Shown: positions 7,832 through 18,005 of the stretch, piece by piece | Layout of the letters: each line of letters opens with the position of its first letter | Numbering within the stretch: position 1 is the stretch's first letter | From: Ophiothrix spiculata | Lineage: Eukaryota > Echinodermata > Ophiuroidea > Amphilepidida > Ophiotrichidae | Reading direction: 5' to 3' (one strand) | DNA: 23,461 nt | Assembly: GCA_000969725.1 (NCBI GenBank) | Contig: JXSR01S033338.1 | The notes under the pieces: model-generated | Seen by the model: only the letters and a program-made list of their open reading frames with translations | Database searches by the model: none | What the model was told of the DNA's origin: nothing | Program-made: the position numbers and the translations under genes

Positions 7832-8473
7832 TGTTTTTTCCCTTGGTTTGGATTCAAATTATCTACCTGTTCTACTGAGGAGATGTCATATAATGAAAGA
7901 AGAGATCCTTGAATTGGCACCATGTTTTCGCAGTATGGAAATTAAATATCTGTTAAGTGGTGTTTTTGCCGATGGGATGATGTTCGGACTTTGTTGTAAT
8001 GCGCTGTTATTGAAACTCTGCATATGCGACTTGATGAAATAGTATGGCTATTGCATCTGTGTTGGCGTTTGCTGCTCCTGAATACCACCAAATTGCGCCA
8101 TAAGCTGAAGACCCATCACGCAGTTTCTATACACTATTTGGAACAGGTTACTTTCGATCCAGGGGATATATGCAGATTTTGGAAGCTTACTATAACAATT
8201 TGATGTCATGTTCAGGTATTGCCGACTATTGCATTAAAAATTCAAAATCCATCCCAAGGATTTAATTTCAATGTATTTCATTAACACCAAACTGATATAG
8301 GCTGACATTAGCATTCCTTTGATATTCATTTTATACATATAATGGTCATATGCATAACAACAACATGTTTCTCAAATTCTCTTATCATCAACTTGGGATG
8401 AGTTCTTGTAATCTGTCATGAAATTGTTCATGTTAACTATCCTATTACAGATATCACAATTCAATAAATGCTA
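7832..8473 (+). other. Probable Chk2 3' UTR
   Basis: No coding potential was seen downstream of the TGA. An AATAAA at 8463-8468 and another at 8504-8509 are the first canonical poly(A) signals, giving a 3' UTR of about 650-700 nt. The region is unique and AT-rich. The second signal falls just inside the inverted-repeat element that starts at 8474. Confidence 0.5.
8463..8468 (+). terminator. Candidate poly(A) signal for Chk2
   Basis: AATAAA is the first canonical hexamer after the Chk2 stop codon. A second is at 8504-8509. Neither can be confirmed without transcript data. Confidence 0.45.
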
Positions 8474-8752
8474 TTTACTACACCTCTTGAATATTTATAA
8501 GTCAATAAAGTCTTCAATTGGTCAAATAGCGGAGACGCGTAAAAAGTATTTTTGGCTACTTTCCGCGTGTGCGTTATTACTCAAGTGCAGCAGTGCAGGT
8601 ATGCGTTTACGCGTTGCGCTGTGTGATTTACACACACGCAGGGAAAGTAAAAACTTCCACAAACTACCGTATGGCTCACAGCAAAGTACTGAATTTGTTG
8701 ACTTTTTAATTTATTTCCAAGTTATATTTTGACTTTCTTGAGGTGTAGTAAA
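8474..8752. mobile_element. Inverted-repeat element with TTTACTACACCTC ends
   Basis: TTTACTACACCTC at 8474-8486 is matched by its complement GAGGTGTAGTAAA at 8740-8752. Inside, a second pair of arms (about 8545-8570 against 8631-8652) joins TTTTTGGCTACTTTCCGCG to CGCAGGGAAAGTAAAAA. The interior is richer in CpG than its surroundings. No certain target duplication. It is not assigned to a superfamily. Confidence 0.65.
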
Positions 8753-8772
8753 ACAAATACAACATGGTTTAT

Positions 8773-8900
8773 TTCGGGGAAGTTTTGTAAATTACTGTCC
8801 CTCGGTGTTGGATGATCGCGACTTCCTCCCTTGGCTGCACCTTGGGAAGTAAGTCTCGACCATCCATCACCTCGGGACAGTATTCTGCGATACTTCCCCT
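8773..8900. mobile_element. Near-complete palindrome, about 128 bp
   Basis: GGGAAGTTTTGTAAATTACTG, CCCTCGGTG, TGGATG and GACTTCC on the left arm pair in order with GGAAGT, CATCCATCACC, CGGGACAGT and ACTTCCCC on the right. The centre is near 8838 (CCCTTGGCTGCACCTTGGG). This is a foldback element with almost no spacer. Confidence 0.7.
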
Positions 8901-9195
8901 CAAACCACGTCGTATTTGTATACTATATGTGCAGTATACCTTTGCAGTACATGTTTTGTGTAGTCGCATAGAGTATGCTGTTGGTTATCATGCGAAGTCT
9001 TCTTATTTTAGCTGGAGACTGCCTATATCTCTACACATCCTACAGATTTGTTTTGTATGGAATCTTCAAGCGAGAATTGTCATTTGTAGTTTCAAATGTC
9101 TATCATTAAAAGCTGGGGTTCACAACTAGTTCTTAGAATGCGACACATAAATGACAACATTATAAGCTAAAGTGCCACATGCATCTGTTTTTCAG

Positions 9196-9464
9196 TGTAT
9201 TTCCAAGGCGTTGGAGCAAAATTAGGCCACAACATTGTGCGGCCGGCCGCAACCTGGCCACAGCCATAATTTTCCAAGATGGCGACTGTAGGCTTGATTT
9301 TTCACCTCAATATTATTGTAAATTATTCATTACATGTTTTGAAATTAATTAGAGGTGCATAATCAATCCTACGGTTGCCATCTTGGAAAATAAAGGCCGT
9401 TGCCTGGTTGCAGCTGGCCGCACAAAGTTGTGGTCTAATTGTGCTCCAGCCCCTAATGTATTTC
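9196..9464. mobile_element. hAT-like MITE with 8-bp target duplication
   Basis: TGTATTTC flanks the element at 9196-9203 and 9457-9464. The element (9204-9456, 253 bp) has long arms: TTGGAGCAAAATTAGGCCAC against GTGGTCTAATTGTGCTCCAG, continuing through GCGGCC, CCTGGCCAC and CCAAGATGGC. An 8-bp duplication with ends like TTAGGGGCTGGAGC fits the hAT superfamily. The arms carry CCAAGATGGCGAC, which resembles a YY1 site. There is no transposase, so it is non-autonomous. Confidence 0.8.
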
Positions 9465-9757
9465 TATCTTTTTTAAGAGAGCAAAAGCGCCAATCTGTAA
9501 AAGTCAAAGCGCCAAATTTGGCACGTGCACCACTGTTTGAGAATGCCTGATTTACTGTAAGTCAAGTTTCCATGGATGTTGTATCTTCAGATATTGATAA
9601 TCCTTCTGTAGAGAATGTTTCTCAGTTACTACTAGAACCTGATGTGGTGTTAAAACATTGAACTTGTATTCTTAAGGATTTAGGTTCGAGCCTTGAAGAT
9701 ATAGGTGCCAGTGGGAGGAGGTTGTGGACAAAACAAAGTTTTTATTTTGGTGCCATT
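9465..9757. other. Intergenic DNA, nothing recognised
   Basis: Unique sequence between two palindromic elements. No ORF with recognisable content. Confidence 0.5.
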
Positions 9758-9820
9758 TTTTGGCATATTTGCCTCGATACACTTGCACCGTGTTGGTGTA
9801 TTGAGGCAAATATGCCAAAA
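9758..9820. other. 25-bp-stem hairpin, pre-miRNA-sized
   Basis: TTTTGGCATATTTGCCTCG (9758-9776) continues to CACT and pairs with GTGTATTGAGGCAAATATGC continuing to CAAAA (9797-9820). The stem is 24-25 bp with one G-T/A-C type mismatch, and the loop is 13-14 nt. The size resembles a miRNA precursor, but real precursors usually have bulges and this stem is nearly perfect. A siRNA-type hairpin or tiny foldback transposon relic is as likely. Confidence 0.6.
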
Positions 9821-9953
9821 TATAATCAGTCTAATGATATGAATATGACAGTGAATAATAACGATGTTGGTGCTTTGAGGATCACTACAACTTCAATGAG
9901 CCAGTTACCTTCCCTTGTCAGCATTGACAAATACTGGTTCCTATTAACACTAT

Positions 9954-10491
9954 GAGGTGGTCACAACCTGTTGTTTGTGCACGTATATGTACTGTCTGGG
10001 TGCAAAAACGAAAGCAAAATTGTGCGACACGGATGTTGTAGGTACGGAATCCGTACAAATTTTGGAGCATGCAGACACAACGTAGCAGTTTTATACATTC
10101 TCTGCGTGCTGGCTACGCTCGGGCTACCGGTTAAACATTGGTACGGTCTGCACATGCTCGGTACTGACAACGTGCGTGTTTTTTGCAATTTTTCCCATAT
10201 CAACTTGCTCTGCGGATGATGCATGTAGCAAGTACTGTGTATCGTATGTGTATGTTTTCCTCATGATAATGTGGTATTCACAGATTTCGTACATTGTAAG
10301 TACTAACAACGTGCACGATGCACGCAACTACTCACGGTCAGGTGTATCGTGTGCACAACATACTTAGACCGTATGATCAACATGCGTCCTCCTTGTGTTT
10401 GCCATGTATTCCTCACATTTTAGGAAAAAACGTAGAGAATGTGACCTCAGAAAAATATGAACAAAAATGCACAACTGGTTGTTACCACCTC
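9954..10491. mobile_element. CpG-rich inverted-repeat element, about 540 bp
   Basis: GAGGTGGTCACAACCTGTTG (9954-9973) and following TTGTGCA pair with TGCACAACTGGTTGTTACCACCTC at 10468-10491. Between the arms the DNA is clearly richer in CG dinucleotides (GTGCGACACGG, GGCTACGCTCGG, ACAACGTGCACGATGCACG) than the surroundings. No transposase similarity was seen in any frame. Target duplication not evident. Confidence 0.6.
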
Positions 10492-11368
10492 TTAAGTTTT
10501 GATCAAAGAGGACACAATAGTTAAGGTCTCGCTCAAGTAGTCTATTTGGCACTTTGTAATTTCACGCCTAAGCTTCTTCATGTTTTGAGTATTTAGTGCC
10601 AGCGATAGGCTTGAAGTATCAGTAATGACTCATGAGTAAGTTGCTTTATGCAAATTATAATTGTTAGTTAAAATAAAGTTTGAGTCTGCAGAGTTGCATA
10701 CAAAATAGCACCATGATTAAAGTGCATTTTGTATCACCGGGTATAAATCTAGGAATTTTTACACCAACAAATTGAGGCCTTGCATGATTGAAAATATAAT
10801 GCAATTAACAAATGTGAATGCAAATTCAACAATGACTGCACAGTGTTAGCAACAGACACGCGTACCATTTTTTTGACATGCTACATGTAATTGTCATCCC
10901 TTGATGAGCAGATTTAAAGGAATCTAAATATTTAGGAAACAATTTTTTCAAGATATCTGAAGTAATTCAGAGTGTCATATTAGTGTAGAATCAAGGTCAG
11001 TTTATATCTAGGAGATCCTAGCAGGTGTAAAGGTAACATGTAAACCTTTCTGCCATACTATAATAGAATTGGAAAACATTGATTAAATATCAAAGAATTG
11101 CCCCATGCCAACTTTTCTGTTTTTGCTGTTAACATAAATTTAAATACCTGATGTCTTGCCTTTCAACATTTTCAATTTTCAGTATTTACTCATATTTTAT
11201 CAAATGAGTCATTGTGTATCTTGAAATTTACATGTCCACTTTCCGAGATATGAGAGATTTATGTATTTTTTTAGATACTGGGCAGCTACATGATGGTCCA
11301 AAAACAAATTTTACAGAGCTACATATATATTTTGTGTTATTATGCAGCTGTACTAGATGGATCAATCC
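10492..11368. other. Intergenic AT-rich DNA, nothing recognised
   Basis: No repeats, palindromes or coding signals stood out on either strand over this stretch. Confidence 0.5.
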
Positions 11369-11369
11369 C

Positions 11370-11706
11370 GGGGGGGGGGGGGGGGGGGGGAGGTACTCAA
11401 TTTTGGTTTTGGTAGGGGTGTGCCGCTGGGAAATTTGAAGTACCACCCATGTATATACCAATATTTAAGAAAAAGGGACCCATCCATATACCAAATTCCC
11501 AAAATTTTGAGTCGAGTTCAAAAATGAAATTTTCCCCGAAAATTAACACTAATTTGGCAAAAATTTTCTGATTTTTGTTTGAAATTTGGAAAAAAAATCC
11601 AAAATTTGCGCCATTTTTAGAAAAATTGGGAAAGCAGATACTAAAAAGGACCCTTTGAAATACCAGACAGCCCGATTTTGCTACCCAAGTTTGCGGCACA
11701 TCCCCG
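11370..11706. mobile_element. Repeat element headed by a 21-base poly-G tract
   Basis: Twenty-one G residues (11370-11390) are followed by AGGTACTCAATTTTGG. Near-terminal inverted repeats are AGGGGTGTGCCGC (11412-11425 region) and GCGGCACATCCCC (11692-11704). The interior is rich in AAAATTT-type text. A related start (GGATGCTCAAATTTGG, GATATGGGTGTACTCC) appears at 22155-22195, so this is a dispersed family. No coding content. Confidence 0.55.
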
Positions 11707-12080
11707 TAATCACTTTTGTACTAAGTACAATGGTCAAATGACATTGAAAGAGAGATGCGAGATGCAAAGTTTAGCCCAAGTAATAATAGTAGGGCTTATT
11801 AATCTGAAGCAAATTATGGTCTGCTAATTTAGAAATGATTAGCATAATTGTTAGCCAGAAGGTTCAGTATTAGTCACCCAAGTGGTAGACATTGGTCCAT
11901 TTTTGAACTAACATTTCAGGTAGCAGTTCCTTTCTGTTTTCAGTCTACTGAACTGTATTTCATTGTCAATAGTAAAACTTTGGGGGACTCCGGGATTGTA
12001 GTTCTTATGACTACTACTACTAAACAGTTTTTTAAAAATGCCTTGCGTAGAAACCACAAGGCGCTGTACAAGTAATAATA
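11707..12080. other. Intergenic DNA ending in a possible retroposon 3' tail
   Basis: The segment near 12040-12080 (CACAAGGCGCTGTACAAGTAATAATA) resembles the 3' end of a non-LTR retroelement with a TAA-type tail. No upstream element body could be defined. Confidence 0.35.
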
Positions 12081-12665
12081 TTAATGTTATGATTGTGTAT
12101 ACTCTCATTCATCTGGGTTGATATCAGTTCAATGATAAATTTAGTCTAGGCAACCAGAAATTTTTTACTTACTCGGAGTAACCGACTATGCGAGCGAAAC
12201 CATCGCTCTTCAGCTGGGTTGCTCTTCCTCGCAAAATGACGTCATCTTTACTAACCTTTACCCCACTGAATCTCACAATATCCCATTCAACAAAGTTAAG
12301 AAATTCGCCTAAGTCCAAATACGTCATAGACCCGTCAGCTAGTCAGCTATGTCACGAAATCGCTGCCAAGGCAGCGCCTACTCAGTGGCTTGACATAGTG
12401 ATACTTGGACCGGGAAGCGGGGGGTCCCGGGTTCGAATCCAGGGGGGAACCCGTGATTTTTGACTTGCAAATTTCCGTGGAGGTAGTTTTTAAACGAAGA
12501 AGTGGTTAGGGTTAGCATCTGATTACGTCACATCCAACTCAATACCAAGGTCTACATCACAACCCAGCTGAAGAGCGATGGTTTCGCTCGCAACGTCGGT
12601 TACTCCGAGTAAGTAAAAAATTTCTGGTTGACTAGACTAAATTTATCATTGAATTAATGTTATGA
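12081..12665. mobile_element. 94-bp-arm inverted-repeat element enclosing a tRNA-like segment
   Basis: The arms 12128-12221 and 12560-12653 are complementary over 94 bp with few mismatches (TTCAATGATAAATTTAGTCT at one end, CAGCTGGGTTG at the other). The direct repeat TTAATGTTATGA lies at 12081-12092 and directly after the right arm at 12654-12665, and may be a target duplication. The 338-bp interior contains TGACGTCA at 12238-12245 and a B-box-like T-arm, CCGGGTTCGAATCCAGG (12427-12443). The arms' high identity suggests recent insertion or gene conversion. Confidence 0.8.
12315..12450 (+). mobile_element. tRNA-like / SINE-like segment inside the inverted repeat
   Basis: GGTCCCGGGTTCGAATCC at 12422-12439 matches the tRNA B box and T-loop (TTCGAAT), and the T-stem pairs 4 of 5. 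A possible A box lies at CTACTCAGTGG (12378-12388). The upstream AGTCCAAATACGTCA (12315-12329) is shared with 5222-5236, where another B-box-like motif follows. No complete cloverleaf could be drawn by hand, so this is called a degenerate tRNA-derived sequence and not a tRNA gene. Confidence 0.5.
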
Positions 12666-13913
12666 GTTATTTACAGGCTTCTTGTCTGTATAGTTTTTGA
12701 CCTTTATAAAGATGAACTTTGAGGTCTTTGAAACCATACCTGTTATTTCAAGCAGTTTGGTCCAACTTACAGTGGGGGAAGATTGTTAAATAAGGAGAGA
12801 CCTTTCTTAATTGGACAAGCTTGTTTTCCATAAGGCATCTGAGAGCATGTTGAATTCAACAAACGTTAAACTTGAAAAAACATATTTGTTTTGAGAGAAT
12901 TACTTGTAGTCTAATTTGAAACTTCCTTCTATTCCTTGGTGAATAGTAGTTTCTAATATTAACTTTTTTCAATGAAATATAAGTTTTAATAAGCTTTTAT
13001 TTAGCATTGAAATGTATTACAGCAAAACAACTTAAACTGGTGATATTTCGCTAATTGGCAGTTGGACCGAATTGTAAATCGACAAATGTTATCAAAAAAC
13101 CTCCTTACGACCAACGTTAGTGTACAAATCATGATAGTTAATATGTACATTGGAATAGTGTAGGTAGAATATTGTAAGATAGTTATTATTGCCAGATTTT
13201 GTATTCATCATTTGTTGTTGAAATTACAACACTACAGTACCAATAATTGTGATGTAAGTTCAATTTGAGAGAGGTGTGTAAGCCAGAGGATGTGGGCTGG
13301 ATGGGGCGGGGCGACCATCCTAGTATAATTTATATAGTATTTGTTGAAGATCACCACTGTTGGTAAAATTTGCATGGCAGCTGACCATATTCTAGTGGTA
13401 ATTGAACAATAAAATGCTTTGATCTTTGATTAATCAAAGCACAATATAATTAAGCACCCACAAAGACAAACTTGTAAATTGATAACCTTGTCTTGTTGGT
13501 CACAACGACATGTTGTTATCTTCAGTAACAGTTGAAAAATGAATTTTACTTTTTGGGAGGCATATCATTCCAATAATTATGCAAATAAATTCTACTGAAG
13601 CTCAACAACTCAGAACAATATCGTGATGCTGATACTTGTTGCATAAATACTTGACAAAAATGAAACGAACACTATTTAGGGCAGTTTTATTTGTGCTTAA
13701 TCTCATCATAGTTTATATGATTGATTATGTATATGATATAATTAATTGATGTTTATATAAATATTCAATTTAGTATTGACCTAATGGAATAGGTCATAAA
13801 TTCATTCTTGAGTTTCACTCAGTAACCAATCATCAAATGATATATTATATAATTGCTCTCTAAATTTGTACAGTCCAGATAAATTGTTTCGTGAGTATAT
13901 TATTTTATACTTA
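12666..13913. other. Intergenic AT-rich DNA, nothing recognised
   Basis: Apart from a short hairpin at 13423-13441 (GCTTTGAT...ATCAAAGC), no repeat or coding signal was seen on either strand. Confidence 0.5.
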
Positions 13914-14229
13914 GGCCAAAAAAAAAAGAACTCTGTCTCAGCTTTCTCAGGCCCAAAACCCTAAGCGCTACGTGGTTTGTTTGTTTTAGTCAAAAAGGCT
14001 ATGCGCTACGCGGAAATCTTTTTTTAAATTACATTTTAGGTCACAATTTTTTTTTACTCGGCCGCACGAATTTTTTCCCTTTTTTATCTCTCGATGTGAG
14101 AAAAAAATAAAACACAAAAAAATCTTCTGAAAACCAAAAAAAAAAGAAGAAGAAAGAAATGCAGTAAAATTCGAATTTTTAACCCTATGCGTGCGGGAAG
14201 CTGAGACAGAGTTCTTTTTTTCTTTGGCC
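13914..14229. mobile_element. Harbinger-like MITE, 316 bp, TTA target duplication
   Basis: The ends GGCCAAAAAAAAAAGAACTC and GAGTTCTTTTTTTCTTTGGCC are inverted repeats of about 31 bp (including CTGTCTCAGCTT). TTA flanks both sides (13911-13913, 14230-14232). A 3-bp TWA duplication is characteristic of PIF/Harbinger elements. The interior holds CTATGCGCTACGCGG-type short repeats and no transposase. Same terminal motif as the element at 16699. Confidence 0.8.
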
Positions 14230-14232
14230 TTA

Positions 14233-15138
14233 CTATATCATCAGTTTAAAATCTCATTGTGCTCAATAGAATGAACTCTGAAGCTGTAACAGGGGGATTA
14301 CACTGGATGGTATAGTAGTACCCCGAATGGCATGTTATACCTAAATATTCAAAGAAAGTTTCAGTATAAAAATAGAAAATCAACAAGCCTTTAAGTTTTA
14401 TTACATTAATCACCAAGGGTGGGGTTGGGGCTTGGAGCACTTTAGTGGACTCTTCTAATGACATTCTTTAAAATGTCTTTAAAAGACCATAAGGAGTGGA
14501 ATGGCCTCTTTATTTATTCAAGTGCATGTTAAATTTCCATCTCATGCTGAAGGTGTCTGGTCCACGCGTACTGGTACGCACTTGCTTTGATTTCACAAGT
14601 GCAGCAATACGCATGCTCAGTATACGCAGAATGATGTTTTGAAGCCAAAAAATGTCACATAATTTCTCAGTTTTTGTGAAAAATAGGTCGATTACCCCCA
14701 TCTTGTTAATTGCAAGAATGTACTTGTGCACAAATTTTGTGAAAAATTTTACACAAAATAATGTCACTTTTTCTTTCCATATTTCCCATAGACTCCTGTA
14801 CTAACTAATTTCCCCCCCCCCCCAAATATCCAAAAACAAAAAATGCTATTTTTAAACTGACTCGCATGCAAAAGTCCGGTGACCCCAAATTTTTTATTTA
14901 AAAATCAGTTTTACATCAATTTAATATTATTAGTGCCTATTTTTACCAGCAAATTTCAGTCAGATTTATTATGGATCAGACACTTTAAAGAGTTTCCATT
15001 TGAACATTTCAAGTATGTTATCTGCTATTGGTTTCCAAATTGGGATCACAATCCTTTACTTGTGGTGGTTGCTGTCGTTTTCAAATCGGATTTCAGGACT
15101 GGCTGGAATAAAATGTCAGGGGGTACTTATGTAAAGCA
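14233..15138. other. Intergenic DNA, nothing recognised; poly-C tract
   Basis: There is a run of 13 C residues at about 14812-14823, and a small CpG-rich patch near 14560-14625 (CGCGTACTGGTACGC). No element boundaries or genes. Confidence 0.5.
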
Positions 15139-15392
15139 TATGTGATGGCTCACCCCGAAAGGGGGGACTTTGCAGATAAGATTATATTAATTGTGAGTTT
15201 ATCATTTCATCTGTTACAACATTTTGTAAGCTTTCAAATGACACCTTACTTGTTGAAATTGATCAAGGCGATCAAATTTTACAACAGAAAATCTGCTGGA
15301 AATTCTTATTATTTTCTTTATTTTTTGCTACACCAGTTTCTTGAAAAGTGTTCTGTTGCAAAGTCCCCCTTTTCGGGGCGAGTCATCACATA
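15139..15392. mobile_element. TA-flanked MITE with TGTGATG ends (copy 1)
   Basis: The element 15141-15390 is flanked by TA (15139-15140, 15391-15392). The ends TGTGATGGCTCACCCCGAAA and TTTCGGGGCGAGTCATCACA are inverted, continuing into GGGGGGACTTTGCA against TGCAAAGTCCCCC. A TA duplication fits Tc1/mariner-type elements. A second element with the same TGTGATG ends and TA flanks is at 20469-20721, inside an EEF1AKMT4 intron. Confidence 0.8.
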
Positions 15393-15606
15393 TGGTGATG
15401 TGCCACTCTTCTGAGTTAGTTGTTCACTAAAAGTCCCCAACATTGGCCCCCAAAATGGGGTTAAGGGTCCCATAAATGGCTTGAGTCACACACCTAACTA
15501 AGTAAAGCTGATTGCCCCTATTTCAATTATTTCAAACAAGTATTTTTGTTTTGTCACAGGGAAGTGTTCAACTTTTACAGTTTTTTTTTTTTGAGAAACA
15601 CTAGGC

Positions 15607-15780
15607 TTGTTCAAATCCGTAGTTTACCAATTGGTTTGCAAAATCGTTAATTCCTCTAGATGTTTTAGTAAATATGAATAGACCTCACAATAGGCATACA
15701 TGAACTGGTGGACGCAATGAAAGGAAAAGAATTATAATTTACACATTTAGTAACAATTCGTCAACTACGGATTTGAACAA
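15607..15780. mobile_element. Short inverted-repeat element, about 174 bp
   Basis: TTGTTCAAATCCGTAGTT (15607-15624) is exactly complementary to AACTACGGATTTGAACAA (15763-15780). The interior does not fold further in an obvious way. Superfamily unassigned. Confidence 0.65.
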
Positions 15781-15918
15781 CAATATGGGTGAAAAATGGC
15801 AAGGATATAGGTCTTACCACAACTTATATGGACCAAGACCCTCCAATTTCAAGTGTCTCGGTCAACAATGCTATTCAAAAGTCACCCCACATTGATTAGT
15901 GTTCACATTATTGACCTG

Positions 15919-16289
15919 CCATATCCATAGATTTACAGGGGAGATACCAGGCTTTGTATACCAGCCTGTGTAATGGCGTCGTCAGCCATGGAGCTCAAAT
16001 TGGGGGTATTCGGGTCCACTCTGTTCCCGCCAAAATCAACTCCGAGTGCCGAGACTTGGTTACGCGTACGTAGAGTCAACCTGCGCAAATAATATTTTAC
16101 GCGAATGATACGCCAATCTGCACGCAAAGCGTGTGTGCGTGTTTCAATATTTATATTTATTATTATGACAAGGTGCGATGCATCATGGGCGAGCTATCGG
16201 CAAAAACCCGAATACCCCCAATTTTGTCTCCATGCCGGAATAAAAATGGCGGTGTGCCTTGTATCTCCCCTGTTAATCTATGGCCATAT
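15919..16289. mobile_element. Foldback element, 359 bp, 6-bp target duplication CCATAT
   Basis: CCATAT lies at 15919-15924 and 16284-16289. The element between them has inverted ends: CCATAGATTTACAGGGGAG against CTCCCCTGTTAATCTATGG. Inner arms pair CAAATTGGGGGTATTCGGG with CCCGAATACCCCCAATTTTG. The centre is CpG-rich. A 6-bp duplication and CCAWRG ends are shared with the element at 17595, suggesting one family. No transposase. Confidence 0.8.
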
Positions 16290-16695
16290 CAAAAGAGGCA
16301 CTTGTTTAAACCTACATGTTTCTCATTTCGTGACACCATTACTACCATATTATGGCCATACTTTAAATTCAATATTTCTTCTAATGGTAATCAAATATTA
16401 ACCCATATATTGTACAGTGTGGACTTGTACCATCATGATGTCACTTTAAACTATTGATCAACAGAAATATTCAATTTAGGTGTGAAATACCTTATTGCCA
16501 TGAAGAGCGGAACGTGTAGGTTCCGACAAGTGTCATCTTTCGATGTGACAAGTCGTGACAAGTCAAACTTATGCTGTTAAACGTGACCAATCGCAACTTT
16601 GTATGCTTTATTTTCACACTATTGTGAACATGCCCTGAATTGGAATTGTTACCAAAAGTTTACCATCACTGATCTTTCACTGTACAATCAGTAAA
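16290..16695. other. Intergenic DNA, nothing recognised
   Basis: No feature apart from short direct repeats of GTGACAAGTC near 16545-16563. Confidence 0.5.
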
Positions 16696-16698
16696 TAA

Positions 16699-16970
16699 GG
16701 CCAAAAAAAATAAATTGTTATGTTGCCCTCAGCGACCGACCCTATTCAAAAATGTATTTAAAAAGATATTAGGGTCGGGAAAGCACCCAACTTTGCTCAA
16801 ATTGGGTGGTTTTTGAGAAAATATTTTGAAAATAGTGGAAAATGCACCCAAATTTCATAATTTGGGTGTTTAAAAAAAAAACATTAAAAAAAAAAAAAAA
16901 ATCCGACCGACCGACTCATTTTTTCAGAAATCCAACTTGAGGGCAACACAACAATTAATTTTTTTTGGCC
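16699..16970. mobile_element. Harbinger-like MITE, 272 bp, TAA target duplication
   Basis: The ends GGCCAAAAAAAATAAATTG and CAATTAATTTTTTTTGGCC are inverted repeats of about 33 bp that include TGTTGCCCTCA. TAA flanks both sides (16696-16698, 16971-16973). The interior holds CACCCAAATT / AATTTGGGTG pairs and an A run. It shares the GGCCAAAAAAA end and 3-bp TWA duplication with the element at 13914. Confidence 0.85.
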
Positions 16971-16973
16971 TAA

Positions 16974-17588
16974 CCACTTGCCATCAAATCATGTAACTTG
17001 GGCAAATGACATGTTCAGATTTATACTCACAATTACAGAGATGATATTACCAGTACATTGTAAATGTACATTGTATTATTAATAGTAGTGTATATGCTAA
17101 AGTATGACATTTCAGTGTACCCTGTGCATGAGCTATGGTATACCAACAATAAAGTTTTATATTTTTGTGAAAATATATAAGGATTTAAATTTTCTTCTAT
17201 GCACAGCAATTTATTAGTGTTTGTAATGTTTTCCTAATAAAGTGGCCCATACACAATAACACTTACTGCCAATATAGCTGAAAATTATATACTTGAGATT
17301 TAATAAATTTATGTTGACAATTATAGTAACTTTATCAGTTCGAGTCACACCGGTACGACATTTTACTCCAGTTTCTCTGTGGTTTACACTAACTAAAAGT
17401 TGTTGATCCCCTATAAAAATGCTTCATTTTTGGAGCGCTTCTCGCAAATGAATAGAATGTGTATGGATTGCTTTTATATTCAGACTCTAGAGAATGAAAC
17501 GTGTAAGGAAATAGAAAGAAACATTTAATAGCACCAGAAGAATGAAGTTAGTTTAAGGTTTTTGAGAGTTCGTAGATCTTGATAAGTG
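16974..17588. other. Intergenic AT-rich DNA, nothing recognised
   Basis: An AATAAA at 17147-17152 has no gene upstream to serve. No repeat or ORF of interest. Confidence 0.5.
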
Positions 17589-18005
17589 ATGGAACCAAGG
17601 AAGTTATAGGGGGAACAGGCTTTCTCCGCCATTTTGATTTCATCGCCGTGTGAATCCAATGGGACGGCAGCCATCTTGGATTGTCGCTTATGGAGGGTGA
17701 GTTATTGTACCTCCAGCATTTTACGGATCCGCTGGCAACACTTCGAGAGTCTTCGCAACGGATTAACGGGAAAATTGGCGTACTTTAATCAGAACAAGTC
17801 GCAATGCACGCTCCATGAAACGCAGACACGGTTTGCGCGTGAAACAAAATGCACACGCTGTATATGCGTCAGGTGAAGATTTACGCGATCTGCCTGGATA
17901 TCGGGTCAAATTCCGAATATATCCGGAGGTACAATAACTCTGCTCCATGAGCGACACACGATGGCGGAGAAAGCCTGTTCCCCCCTATAACTTCCTTGGA
18001 TGGAA
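17589..18005. mobile_element. Foldback element, 405 bp, 6-bp target duplication ATGGAA
   Basis: ATGGAA flanks 17595-17999 on both sides (17589-17594, 18000-18005). The arms pair CCAAGGAAGTTATAGGGGG through CAGGCTTTCTCCGCCAT with the complementary right end. An inner pair joins GAGTTATTGTACCTCC to GGAGGTACAATAACTC. The perfect flanking duplication and well-matched arms suggest a fairly recent insertion. Short ORFs in it are by-products of the palindrome. Confidence 0.85.

Noticed and set aside
9954..10552. Several 60-87 residue frames on both strands
   Set aside because: They fall in a CpG-rich inverted-repeat element, overlap each other on both strands and show no motif of a transposase or other family.
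11397..11699. Minus-strand 100-residue Phe/Asn-rich frame
   Set aside because: Low-complexity translation of AAAATTT-type repeat DNA with no conserved motif.
12422..12443. A functional tRNA gene
   Set aside because: The T-arm and B box are convincing, but acceptor, D and anticodon arms could not be paired to a cloverleaf. It is kept as a tRNA-like segment.
17634..17957. Frames of 80 (+) and 64 (-) residues
   Set aside because: They lie within the 405-bp foldback element and arise from its palindromic arms.
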